From: an uncultured Lachnospiraceae bacterium
Lineage (GTDB): Bacteria; Bacillota; Clostridia; Lachnospirales; Lachnospiraceae
Assembly: GCA_947625205.1 (NCBI GenBank)
Contig: CANQNN010000026.1
Location: forward strand, 1 to 35,690
DNA length: 35,690 nt
Reading direction: 5' to 3'
Part shown: positions 17,527 through 26,396 of the stretch, piece by piece
How the letters are laid out: each line of letters opens with the position of its first letter
Position numbering within the stretch: position 1 is the stretch's first letter
Position numbers and translations under genes: made by a program
Notes under the pieces: model-generated
The model's database searches: none
Told to the model about the DNA's origin: nothing
The model's input: the letters and a program-made list of their open reading frames with translations, nothing else

Positions 17527-18303
17527 TTACGGCATCGGTACAACACCGTGGGCAAGCAGACCGATGATCATAAGATGCAGCGGATAAAACAGATAGAAAA
17601 ACCACTGCGAAAATTTTTTTCCATGCGCCGCCCGCTTTCCGTTGTAAAAGTACAGGATCACAACTCCGGAAAGCAAAAGCGGAAGGCCCTCCAGCGCTGC
17701 TACCAGAACCGGATAGGTAAAATGATATACCTGCTGATTCGACATATACGTTATGATCACAAACATCGCATACGCGATCAGATAAGACCGCCACATTTTC
17801 TTTCTGTTACCTCTGCCGCTGGCAAACATGACCGTAAAGATTGGCGCAAGAAGCGGCCAGTCACAGGGAAGCGATGCAAGTATAAGAAGAAAAGTAACGA
17901 TCCTTCTTAACGCTGTATTTGTAATCTTCTCCCGCACCACCAGGATCAGGAAACACAAAAACAGCGTAAAGAGCATGTTATAGGACCCGAAGGGCAATGC
18001 ATAAGAAAAAGGAAACTGCGAAATAAGCGCGACAATAAGAAGCCTTATTGCGTACCTTCGCTTAGACCGTGTATAGTCATAGCCTTCCACCAGAAAATAG
18101 CACATCGTGATCGCCGTAAAATATCCGATCCCTGTAAACAGCAGATTCAGGAACCGCGTTCCTTCCGCGTAAGGCACCAGTCCCGCACCTGCAATATGAT
18201 TGAGCGCCATCGTAAACATGGCGATATACTTGATGAGATCCCTGTTCATGACCCTGCATCCGTTCTTTATGTTCGCACCGTTCATATTATTTATCTCATT
18301 CAT
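17527..18303 (-). CDS. TraX-family integral membrane protein
   Basis: 258 residues with about seven to eight hydrophobic segments. The N-terminal RDLIKYIAMFTMALNHI, the internal ALPFGSYNMLFTLFLCF and the C-terminal KKFSQWFFYLFYPLHLMIIGLL match the TraX family. In F plasmids TraX acetylates pilin; chromosomal Firmicute members are common and their substrate is unknown. Several ATGs are possible at the start; I take 18303, with GAGG about ten bases upstream. No conjugation gene is nearby. It precedes the VWA gene by 25 nt and is probably co-transcribed with VWA, MoxR and LRR, which may or may not be functional linkage. Confidence 0.88.
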   Translation of the reverse strand: MNEINNMNGANIKNGCRVMNRDLIKYIAMFTMALNHIAGAGLVPYAEGTRFLNLLFTGIGYFTAITMCYFLVEGYDYTRSKRRYAIRLLIVALISQFPFSYALPFGSYNMLFTLFLCFLILVVREKITNTALRRIVTFLLILASLPCDWPLLAPIFTVMFASGRGNRKKMWRSYLIAYAMFVIITYMSNQQVYHFTYPVLVAALEGLPLLLSGVVILYFYNGKRAAHGKKFSQWFFYLFYPLHLMIIGLLAHGVVPMP

Positions 18304-18324
18304 GTTATGTAAACCTCAAAGATT

Positions 18325-18344
18325 AAGGCGGTCGAAACCGCCTT
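18325..18344 (-). terminator. Hairpin separating the relA/MBL operon from traX
   Basis: A perfect 8-bp stem AAGGCGGT/ACCGCCTT with a four-base loop lies 40 nt after the MBL stop and 22 nt before the TraX ATG. The T run after it is poor, so termination is probable but not certain. Confidence 0.5.
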
Positions 18345-18384
18345 TCACTATCGCATAAATACTCCGGCAAACCGCCGCAGCTCT

Positions 18385-19017
18385 TTACTGTACAAAAGGA
18401 TTGTATTTCTTTTCATCCCCGATGCTGGTGATATCGCCGTGCCCCGGATACACCTTAACGTTATCCGGCAAAACAAATAACCTGTCTTTGATGGAACGGA
18501 CAATATCGCTCATACTGCCCGTCGGAAGATCCGTTCTGCCCACAGACTCCTGAAACAGTGTGTCACCTGCGACCAGGATGCCTGCTTCCTCAAAATAATA
18601 ACAGCAGCTTCCGACCGTGTGTCCCGGCGTGGCGATCAGCTTACATGTCATGCCGGCTATCGTGATCATCTCTCCGTCTTTCAGATAATGATCGGGAAGC
18701 ACCGTATAAGGTCGGCCCGCCTGTTCCGACACGTTAGTCACATAATCCTCGCACAGCGCCTTTTCCGCTTCATAAGCATAGATCGGCGCGCCCGACAACT
18801 CACGCAGCTTATTGGAGCCCCAGATATGATCGAAATGCCCGTGGGTCAGGAGAATGCCTTTTACGCTAAATCCTTTATCCTTCAGAGTCTCATAGATATA
18901 ATCGCCCCTGTCCGCCGGGTCAAAAAACATCACGTCCGTTTCACCCTCACGATATACAAAATAGCAATTTGTCTGGCAAACGCCCAGCGTCAGCCTTCCA
19001 ATCTTCAAATCCGCCAT
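18385..19017 (-). CDS. Metallo-beta-lactamase-fold hydrolase (glyoxalase II-like)
   Basis: 210 residues from ATG at 19017 (AAGGAG six bases upstream). The zinc-binding set is complete: THGHFDH (His59, His61, Asp63, His64), GHT His133, GDT Asp152 and the late YPGHGD. This is the hydroxyacylglutathione-hydrolase-like branch of the family, usually annotated as an MBL-fold metallo-hydrolase acting on thioesters. The specific substrate cannot be read. It follows relA/spoT by 56 nt in the same direction, an arrangement frequent in Clostridia. Confidence 0.92.
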   Translation of the reverse strand: MADLKIGRLTLGVCQTNCYFVYREGETDVMFFDPADRGDYIYETLKDKGFSVKGILLTHGHFDHIWGSNKLRELSGAPIYAYEAEKALCEDYVTNVSEQAGRPYTVLPDHYLKDGEMITIAGMTCKLIATPGHTVGSCCYYFEEAGILVAGDTLFQESVGRTDLPTGSMSDIVRSIKDRLFVLPDNVKVYPGHGDITSIGDEKKYNPFVQ

Positions 19018-19073
19018 GCTCTGCTCCTTATCCGTATCCTCACTATCCACAGGACATCCTCTGTCATGCCCTG

Positions 19074-21386
19074 TCAGCCCGTAGTTCTCTCAATATCAAC
19101 CACGCTCTCTATCGTCCTGATCCTGTCAATAATACGCTGCAGCTCTTCTCTGCCGCCGATCTCAAAGCTGACCATGATAGTCGCCGTATCCTGTTTGCTG
19201 ACTCTTGTGTTAAGCGACAGGATATCGATCCCTTTCTCAGTAAATGTCCGGGAAATATCCGCCAGAAGACCGCTTCTGTTATTGGCAAATATGCTGATCT
19301 CCACCAGATACTTTCCTTCTGTCTCGTCCGTCTGCTGCCATTCCGCGTCAATCAGCCTGTTGCGGTCGATCTCCGGAAGATTCATGATATTGAGACAGTC
19401 CGTCCGGTGAATGGAAATACCTCTCCCTCTCGTGACAAACCCTACGATCTCGTCACCCGGCACAGGACTGCAGCACTTGGAGAAGCGCACCGCCACATCG
19501 TGAACTCCCTTGACAACGATACCGCTTGTTCCCTTCCGGTCTTTGCTGCGGCCGGCCTGTGCGTTCTCCTCAACCTCCGCCATGACCTCCGCATCCGTCA
19601 TCTCCCGCTTATGGTCGCTCTCGTACATCTCCTGCATGCGGTTGATGACCTGACCCTCTTTGAGTCCGCCGTGCCCGATGGCCGCCAGCACCGAATCCCA
19701 GTCCTGAAAGCCGTATTTCTTCATGACAGCATCCTGATACTTGGGGATCAGAATATCGGACATTTCTATATTTTTCGCCTTGCAGTAACTGGCTGCCAGC
19801 TCCTTGCCCTTAACAATATTGTCTTCTTTTAACTCATGCTTGAACCACTGATTGATCTTATTCTTTGCCTGTGTGCTCCTGACCACATTCAGCCAGTCGC
19901 GGCTTGGTCCCTTGGAGTTCTGTGAGGTCATGATCTCCACGCGGTCACCGTTCTTAAGCTCATAATCTATCGTCACAAGCTTGCCGTTGACTCTGGCGCC
20001 GATCATCCGGTTACCTACCGCCGTGTGCACGCTGTAGGCAAAATCGATGGTCGTAGAACCCGCCGGCAAGTTCTTAACATCGCCTGTAGGCGTAAAGCAG
20101 TATACTCTGTCAGAGAACAGGTCCAGATCGCTCTTCAACAGATTCATAAATTCCCTGTTATCCTCTGCGGTCTGCTGCCACTCCAATATCTGTCGAAGCC
20201 ATACTAATTTCTCCTCTTCCTGCTCCTCTACCTTCTTACCGTCGGATGCTTCCTTATATTTCCAGTGTGCGGCGATACCGTACTCTGCCGCCTTGTGCAT
20301 CTCGTAGGTTCTGATCTGTATCTCGAAAGGCTGACCGTTTGACCCGATCAGCGTCGTATGAAGCGACTGGTACATATTTGCTTTGGGCATGGCGATATAA
20401 TCCTTAAATCTGCCCGGAATAGGCTTATACATCTCATGGATCACGCCTAACGCCGCATAGCAGTCTTTCACCGTATCCACAATGATACGGACCGCGAACA
20501 GATCGTATATCTGGTCTATCGTCTTATTCTGGTTGATCATTTTCTTATAGATACTGAAAAAATGCTTGATGCGCCCATCGATCTGCGCCTTGATACCGGC
20601 ATGCTCAATATGCTCGCTGACCTCGTCCACAATGGTCTGTATATACTGCTCGCGCACGCTTTTCCGGATCGCTATCTTATCTACCAGGTCATAGTAAGCC
20701 TCCGGTTCCAGATATTTTAAAGACAGATCGTCCAGCTCCACCTTGATCTTGGAGATACCGAGTCGCTGCGCTATAGGCGAATAAATGTCCAATGTCTCCC
20801 TGGCGATCTCCTGCTGTTTCTCCGGGCGCATATGCTGAAGCGTCCGCATATTGTGCAGTCTGTCCGCCAGTTTGATCAGTATGACACGGATATCCTTCGC
20901 CATAGCGAGAAACATCTTACGCAGATTCTCTGCCTGCCGCTCCAGCTTCTCCGCATCTTTATCTTTATCCGTATGATTCTCGCCGTGAAAGTTCAGTTTC
21001 TCCAGCTTGGTGACACCGTCCACAAGGAGCGCCACATCCTCGCCGAACTCTTCCTTGATCTCCTCGTCCGTCATGATGGTATCTTCCACCACATCATGCA
21101 GAAGACCGGCAAGGATCGTCTCCTTATCCATCTCCAGATCGGCAAGAATGATCGCCACGCACAACGGATGAATAATATATGGCTCGCCGGATTTACGCAC
21201 CTGGTCTTTGTGCGCTGCCCTGGCGGTCTTATATGCCTTCTCGATCAGGGAGATGTCGTCCGAGGGATGATATTTGCGCACACGGGTAATAAGCTCCTCG
21301 TACAACGTCTCAGGAGATTGATACTCTTCTATCGCTTCGATTCTTCCATCGTCAATAATGACTTCTCTCTTTTCTTCTGTCGCCAT
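19074..21386 (-). CDS. relA: Bifunctional (p)ppGpp synthetase/hydrolase RelA/SpoT (Rsh)
   Basis: 770-residue stringent-response enzyme that makes and degrades (p)ppGpp. The hydrolase HD domain keeps the conserved residues (H73 in IIHPL, H97-D98 in LLHDVVEDT). The synthetase domain has GRFKDYIAMPKANMYQSLHT. TGS (VYCFTPTGDVKNLPAGSTTIDFAYSVH), helical and zinc-finger-like (FSKCCSPVPGDEIVGF) and C-terminal ACT domains follow. All domains are intact, so both activities are expected. I prefer ATG 21386, with GGTGA five bases upstream; a GTG at 21395 is also open. A promoter lies at 21426-21454. Confidence 0.95.
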   Translation of the reverse strand: MATEEKREVIIDDGRIEAIEEYQSPETLYEELITRVRKYHPSDDISLIEKAYKTARAAHKDQVRKSGEPYIIHPLCVAIILADLEMDKETILAGLLHDVVEDTIMTDEEIKEEFGEDVALLVDGVTKLEKLNFHGENHTDKDKDAEKLERQAENLRKMFLAMAKDIRVILIKLADRLHNMRTLQHMRPEKQQEIARETLDIYSPIAQRLGISKIKVELDDLSLKYLEPEAYYDLVDKIAIRKSVREQYIQTIVDEVSEHIEHAGIKAQIDGRIKHFFSIYKKMINQNKTIDQIYDLFAVRIIVDTVKDCYAALGVIHEMYKPIPGRFKDYIAMPKANMYQSLHTTLIGSNGQPFEIQIRTYEMHKAAEYGIAAHWKYKEASDGKKVEEQEEEKLVWLRQILEWQQTAEDNREFMNLLKSDLDLFSDRVYCFTPTGDVKNLPAGSTTIDFAYSVHTAVGNRMIGARVNGKLVTIDYELKNGDRVEIMTSQNSKGPSRDWLNVVRSTQAKNKINQWFKHELKEDNIVKGKELAASYCKAKNIEMSDILIPKYQDAVMKKYGFQDWDSVLAAIGHGGLKEGQVINRMQEMYESDHKREMTDAEVMAEVEENAQAGRSKDRKGTSGIVVKGVHDVAVRFSKCCSPVPGDEIVGFVTRGRGISIHRTDCLNIMNLPEIDRNRLIDAEWQQTDETEGKYLVEISIFANNRSGLLADISRTFTEKGIDILSLNTRVSKQDTATIMVSFEIGGREELQRIIDRIRTIESVVDIERTTG

Positions 21387-21425
21387 AGCTGTCACCGGTT
21401 ATCTTTTTGATAATACGTATTTTAT

Positions 21426-21454
21426 ATTATACGTCCATAGTTTTAATTCTTCAA
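21426..21454 (-). promoter_or_regulatory. Sigma-A promoter of relA
   Basis: The minus strand reads TTGAAG (21454-21449), 17 bp, and a perfect TATAAT (21431-21426), giving a leader of about 35 nt to the relA start. Confidence 0.75.
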
Positions 21455-21514
21455 GTTTATCCGCACACATCCGGAAACTTTTTTCTAAACTATATTATGG
21501 CCGGAAAATAAAAA

Positions 21515-21553
21515 AAACAGACGGCACAGGCAAGTCTTACCCACCGTGCCGCC
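21515..21553 (-). terminator. Intrinsic terminator of fic
   Basis: On the minus strand an 8-bp stem GGCGGCAC/GTGCCGTC (21553-21546 and 21537-21530) with an inner GGGTAAG/CTTGCC region is followed by a long T run to 21515. It begins 9 nt after the fic stop. Confidence 0.85.
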
Positions 21554-21561
21554 TTCGTATT

Positions 21562-22164
21562 TTACAGTTCTCCGGTCTTATAGACGGAATAACCTTCATA
21601 ATAGTAGCTGCGGTCGATTCCTTTCATATAGACCTCCCTGTCATCAATCCTGTCAGTCAGCGCCTGTTTCAGCAGATGCTTGATCTCCATATCCCTGACA
21701 GGGCTTCGCTCCATCGCCAGCAGATAGTCATCCTTGTCCACGCTGCTCCAGTCGATCACGCGCCCCAGCTCCTTTTTTAAGATATGGTCCAGCCATATTC
21801 TCATGCTTCGGCCGTTTCCTTCCCGGAACGGATGCGCAATGTTCATCTCCACATATTTTCCGATGATCTCATCAAACGTTGTCTGCGGCATCTTCTCCAC
21901 CTCTTCGACCGCCGCGTCAAGGTACATACAGGAGGCGAAGCGAAAACTGCCCTTGGCCAGATTGACGTCGCGCATCCTGCCGGCAAAATCGTAGATCTCT
22001 TCAAAAAGATAACTGTGTATCCCCGCAAGCGTCCGGTAAGTTCCCGCCTCCATGCCGTCCAGATATCCGTTTTCAAACAATTCTGCCGCTTTCTTTTTGC
22101 TGATCTTTTCTTCCACCCGCGCAAGTTCTGCCGCATCGGTGATCCCCAGTTTATTTTCCAGCAT
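21562..22164 (-). CDS. fic: Fic-domain protein adenylyltransferase, class III-like
   Basis: 200 residues from ATG at 22164, with AGGAG nine bases upstream; the open frame reaches 22218. Fic enzymes transfer AMP from ATP to target proteins. The catalytic motif HPFREGNGRSMR (His111) is complete. Near the C-terminus SYYYEGY (Ser186, Glu190, Gly191) matches the (S/T)xxxE(G/N) inhibitory helix placed C-terminally in class III Fic proteins such as that of Neisseria meningitidis, whose overall sequence this resembles closely. Such enzymes are self-inhibited, can auto-modify, and the Neisseria one targets DNA gyrase B. No separate antitoxin gene is seen, as expected for class III. AT-rich direct repeats lie upstream and a strong terminator follows, so it is a single-gene unit. 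Confidence 0.93.
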   Translation of the reverse strand: MLENKLGITDAAELARVEEKISKKKAAELFENGYLDGMEAGTYRTLAGIHSYLFEEIYDFAGRMRDVNLAKGSFRFASCMYLDAAVEEVEKMPQTTFDEIIGKYVEMNIAHPFREGNGRSMRIWLDHILKKELGRVIDWSSVDKDDYLLAMERSPVRDMEIKHLLKQALTDRIDDREVYMKGIDRSYYYEGYSVYKTGEL

Positions 22165-22252
22165 GAAATCGCGCTCCTCTCTCCGTCCAGATCCCGTGCA
22201 TCCGTTATCCGCCGGCATCTATTGTCCTCATTGCTCCTAAATGGATAATCAA

Positions 22253-22321
22253 CTTATAAGCGTAATATCCTATATCGGTAATCGTCTTATAAAAGTAATA
22301 TCCTAAAAAAATAATATCCTA
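22253..22321. repeat. AT-rich direct repeats upstream of fic
   Basis: TAATATCCTA occurs at 22263-22272, 22296-22305 and 22312-22321. The first two lie in 20-nt copies CTTATAA(G/A)(C/A)GTAATATCCTA at 22253-22272 and 22286-22305, exactly 33 nt apart, and the third follows 16 nt later. They sit 90-160 nt upstream of the fic start and look like operator sites. Confidence 0.6.
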
Positions 22322-22379
22322 AATTAGTAATATAATTTATCTTAGCACAAACAGAACAGACAATACAAGCAGACAGCAC

Positions 22380-22405
22380 AAAAAAAAACGGGTTTGGGGC
22401 CGTTT
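22380..22405 (-). terminator. Orphan intrinsic terminator
   Basis: On the minus strand AAACGG/CCGTTT (22405-22400 and 22391-22386) is followed by a long T run to 22380. It stands directly after the groEL-like relic and belongs to no present gene, so it may be left from a lost one. The rest of 22322-22528 holds the relic below and nothing else I recognise. Confidence 0.55.
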
Positions 22406-22406
22406 G

Positions 22407-22450
22407 CCTGACCGCCTGTCAGGATAATGATATCCTCCGGCATTACTTTT
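22407..22450 (-). pseudogene. 44-bp relic similar to groEL
   Basis: Bases 22407-22450 match groEL bases 25093-25136 at 40 of 44 positions, the first 20 exactly. The minus strand reads KVMPEDIIILTGGQ, against [14 protein letters not shown] in the intact gene. Similarity stops abruptly on both sides. It is on the same strand as groEL, about 2.7 kb away, and looks like the remains of a duplicated or deleted chaperonin copy. Confidence 0.6.
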
Positions 22451-22528
22451 CACCCGAGACCTGAAGCCCGCTATTCACCGAAGATCTTCCAATTATAACG
22501 GCAGAAAACAACTTAAAAAAGGGTAATA

Positions 22529-22559
22529 TTGACAGATTGGGGGGGGAAAATAGTAAAAT
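22529..22559 (+). promoter_or_regulatory. Probable promoter with a G8 tract in its spacer
   Basis: A perfect -35 TTGACA (22529-22534) is followed by a 19-bp spacer containing eight consecutive G (22539-22546), then TAAAAT (22554-22559). The start would be about 65 nt before the zinc-ribbon ATG. The spacer is two bases over the optimum, and the G run makes its length prone to change. Confidence 0.5.
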
Positions 22560-22632
22560 AATGTGGAATATGTTAAGCGGTAAAAAAAGATTGCTTTGGA
22601 CAGAACAAAAGACATAATAGGAGGAATATAAG

Positions 22633-23876
22633 ATGCAGTGTCAGTATTGCGGAGCAGAACTTTCAGATAAAGCGGTGTTCTGTTCTGTTTGTGGAAAAAA
22701 GTTGCAGAAAGCGCGGCGCAAAATGGCGCGGCAGTACAGGGAACGACGCCTGTCAACACATGGCAGAATGGCGCGGCAGTACAGGGAACGACACCTGTCA
22801 ACACACGACAGAATACCGCCGGTGCCGGGAAGTTTGATAAGGAAGGAATAAAAAACAAAATAAAAACAGCTTTCTCAAAATGCAGCGAATATTTTGTACA
22901 GTTAAAGAACACGAAGAAGCCCGGCCAGCTGGCTGTCATTGCGGCGGCAGCAGTCATTTTGCTTATTGTAGTCGGCCTGCTCATACATTCTGCCGGCGTC
23001 AATAGAAAAATAGGCAGGCTCGAAGACAAAATCTACAATATCTCTGCTTCCCAGGACATTGACGAAGAGCTTGTTTTGGAGTTGTATGACGACTACAGTT
23101 CGCTGTCAGATTCCAACAAAAGAAAGGTTGCGAACCGGCAGGATCTCATGAATGCCTACCAGACGGTAGAGCAGCGCCTGCAGGCGCGTAAACAGGCAGC
23201 CGCACAGGTCGACAGCTGCATTGAACAGATCGATTATTCCAATATATATGCGGAAGCAAATTCAGTTGCGTACGCAGTGCAGGTATATAATAGTCTGGAT
23301 GAGAAAGCGCAGCAATATGTCGAATTATATGACGAACTGGAAGATGCTTACAATAAAGTCAAGGATCTGGATACCACTGTGACGGCAGATAATTTTAATG
23401 ATTTATTTGTTATAGAGTATAGTGTCGGAAATAACGTCAATTACGGAGGGACTACCACTTCACAGAGCGGTTATTCGATCAACTGGGACAGCGGAAGAGT
23501 TACGCCTAATTATGACATAGAGGAGCATAATGATTATGCGACTCCGGTATATATTTATGTCCAGTCGCGCTACGAGAATCTAATCAGCGACTGTAGTTTC
23601 TATATCAACCTGCATCAGACGTATAACGGTATCGGTCTTGTGGACAGCGATACTCACGAATTTGAGTTGCAGGATGGGGTTATCCAGTATTCTTCGTCAG
23701 AAGGCATAGGCGAGTATGTGATTTATGTGGAAAATAACGATGCCAGCAACAGTCTGCTGAACATTTTTGGATGGTCTTATGACTTGAACGACATGGTGCA
23801 TCAGATGAATCCTTTTGATACTTCCCGCGTGGAAATATCCGATATAAGCGGCAGCGTGAGAAGCGTGTTGCAGTAA
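22633..23876 (+). CDS. Zinc-ribbon membrane protein, frame broken at a slippery site
   Basis: Read as one protein it has 414 residues but needs a -1 shift. ATG 22633 has AGGAGG eight bases upstream. Residues 1-23 form a zinc ribbon (CQYC...CSVC, Cys3/6/17/20). After GGA-AAA-AAG the long continuation lies in the -1 frame. Without the shift the product is a 72-residue zinc ribbon with a basic tail ending at 22851. The -1 part holds a doubled 15-residue Gln/Thr-rich linker, one membrane segment (about QLAVIAAAAVILLIVVGLLI), two helical repeats of the surface-protein type (LSDSNKRKVANRQDLMNAY, LDEKAQQYVELYDELEDAY) and a beta-rich outer domain. The organisation resembles zinc-ribbon/TM proteins common in Clostridia. 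The break may be programmed frameshifting, A7-to-A6 loss, or a sequence error. An open minus-strand frame over the same bases has no coding character. Confidence 0.7.
22695..22701 (+). promoter_or_regulatory. Slippery heptamer A-AAA-AAG at the frame change
   Basis: In the zero frame the bases read GGA AAA AAG, exactly the X-XXY-YYZ arrangement of the dnaX frameshift site. Slipping back one base joins the zinc ribbon to the membrane protein. Weak hairpins follow (GCGC/GCGC at 22716-22729, ACAGG/CCTGT from 22736). No strong upstream stimulatory ribosome site is visible. Confidence 0.5.
22722..22811 (+). repeat. Two tandem 45-bp repeats in the zinc-ribbon gene
   Basis: Units 22722-22766 and 22767-22811 are nearly identical and encode NGAAVQGTTPVNT(W/R)Q twice in the long frame. 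Because 45 is a multiple of three, copy change would keep the reading frame and alter only the linker between zinc ribbon and membrane. Confidence 0.85.
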
Positions 23877-23918
23877 AGCAGCGCTAATCCATTATTGAGA
23901 AGGAAGAAAAAGCACATA

Positions 23919-23972
23919 ACCTGAATTGTAATCCGGGATAATAGGTACGGAATCTCGGATTACAATTCAGGT
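23919..23972. repeat. Perfect 17-bp inverted repeat
   Basis: ACCTGAATTGTAATCCG (23919-23935) is followed after 20 nt by its exact complement (23956-23972). It lies 43 nt past the zinc-ribbon stop. No T run follows on either strand, so a simple terminator is not obvious. A smaller hairpin (CCACA/TGTGG, about 23979-24001) adjoins it. Confidence 0.7.
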
Positions 23973-24056
23973 ACAGTTCCCACACAGGATTCGATTGTGG
24001 AAACTTTCTTTTCATCAGTTCTTTTTTGCCCGTATCAAAAGCAGTCGGGTCGATTC

Positions 24057-24240
24057 TTACATTCTCATTCTGTCTTCAATGACTACAGAGTAAATAACAT
24101 CGACATGATTCTCTTTCCACAGACATTCTGACATCTCGCCTGTACCCCGAATCACCGGGATATTGTTGGCGAAATACCATCTGAGATCGTCTCCTGCGGT
24201 TCTGCCGCTTCAGTTTCCGGCTCTGCCGCCTGCTTACGAT
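24057..24240 (-). pseudogene. Relic of a BspA-like leucine-rich-repeat surface protein
   Basis: On the minus strand 24209-24057 encodes 50 residues and a stop. The stretch GDDLRWYFANNIPVIRGTGEM followed by YSVVIED matches the segment that precedes the repeats in BspA-like lipoproteins (usually SGxCGDxLxW...LxISGTGxM...SVVIEDG). It stops where the repeats should begin. Just upstream, in another frame, 24240-24190 reads QAAEPETEAAEPQET, the typical acidic linker of such lipoproteins, so the piece is both frameshifted and truncated. No start or ribosome site is present. Confidence 0.6.
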
Positions 24241-24250
24241 TCCCAGGCTC

Positions 24251-24300
24251 ACGAGCCAGCGCCTTACGGCGCTCTCGCATCTGCTTCGCAGACGGCTCGT
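24251..24300. repeat. Three-way-junction-like element behind groEL
   Basis: A 7-bp outer stem (ACGAGCC 24251-24257, GGCTCGT 24294-24300) encloses two perfect hairpins: AGCGCC-ttac-GGCGCT (24258-24273) and TCTGC-ttc-GCAGA (24280-24292). The core TCTGCGAAGCAGA and the adjoining AACGAAC recur in the element between gapA and pgk. Confidence 0.6.
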
Positions 24301-24309
24301 TCGTTAACG

Positions 24310-24358
24310 GCGCAGGGAAAACAAATGCCGTTGCACGGCGCTTGTTTTCCCTCTGCGC
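24310..24358 (-). terminator. Long hairpin directly after groEL
   Basis: Arms GCGCA/TGCGC and GGGAAAACAA/TTGTTTTCCC with an inner GCCGT/ACGGC make an extended hairpin beginning 3 nt after the groEL stop. No T run follows on the minus strand, so it may act mainly as a 3' stabiliser or factor-assisted terminator. Confidence 0.6.
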
Positions 24359-24361
24359 TCG

Positions 24362-25996
<1,635 letters not shown>

Positions 25997-26071
25997 CTAA
26001 AATTTAATATTTCCAACATTACAAACAGGAAATCCTTTGCCGCCGATACACCCGGCAGACGCAAGGCCTTC

Positions 26072-26356
26072 CTACTGTATGATCGCCAGAATATCACTCT
26101 GTCTTACGATGATATACTCATCCTCATCCAGCTTTACTTCCGTACCTGAATATTTGGAATAGATAACCTGATCGCCGGCCTTTACTTCCATCTTTACTTC
26201 TTTGCCGTCTACCACGCCGCCGGGGCCAACTGCTACTACTTCTGCCTGCTGCGGTTTCTCCTTGTTCTGTCCCGGAAGAACAATACCAGACTTCGTGGTC
26301 TCTTCCGCAGCCAGATGTTTCAAAACGACTCTGTCGCCAAGTGGTGCTAATTTCAT
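26072..26356 (-). CDS. groES: Co-chaperonin GroES (Hsp10)
   Basis: 94 residues, the standard size for the heptameric lid of Gro[48 protein letters not shown] includes the mobile loop region, and the C-terminal half has [40 protein letters not shown] lies upstream of the ATG. It is first in the groES-groEL operon, with a CIRCE operator 41 nt before the start. Confidence 0.98.
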   Translation of the reverse strand: MKLAPLGDRVVLKHLAAEETTKSGIVLPGQNKEKPQQAEVVAVGPGGVVDGKEVKMEVKAGDQVIYSKYSGTEVKLDEDEYIIVRQSDILAIIQ

Positions 26357-26396
26357 AATAAAGCCTCCTTATTGTAAGATATATTTGCCTACATTA

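Noticed and set aside
22253..22321. AT repeats as a CRISPR array
   Set aside because: Only three short copies with unequal spacing of 33 and 16 nt, and no cas gene nearby.
22493..23029. 178-residue minus-strand frame opposite the zinc-ribbon gene
   Set aside because: Cys/Phe-rich shadow of the plus-strand gene with duplicated nonsense segments caused by the 45-bp repeat; no start signal.
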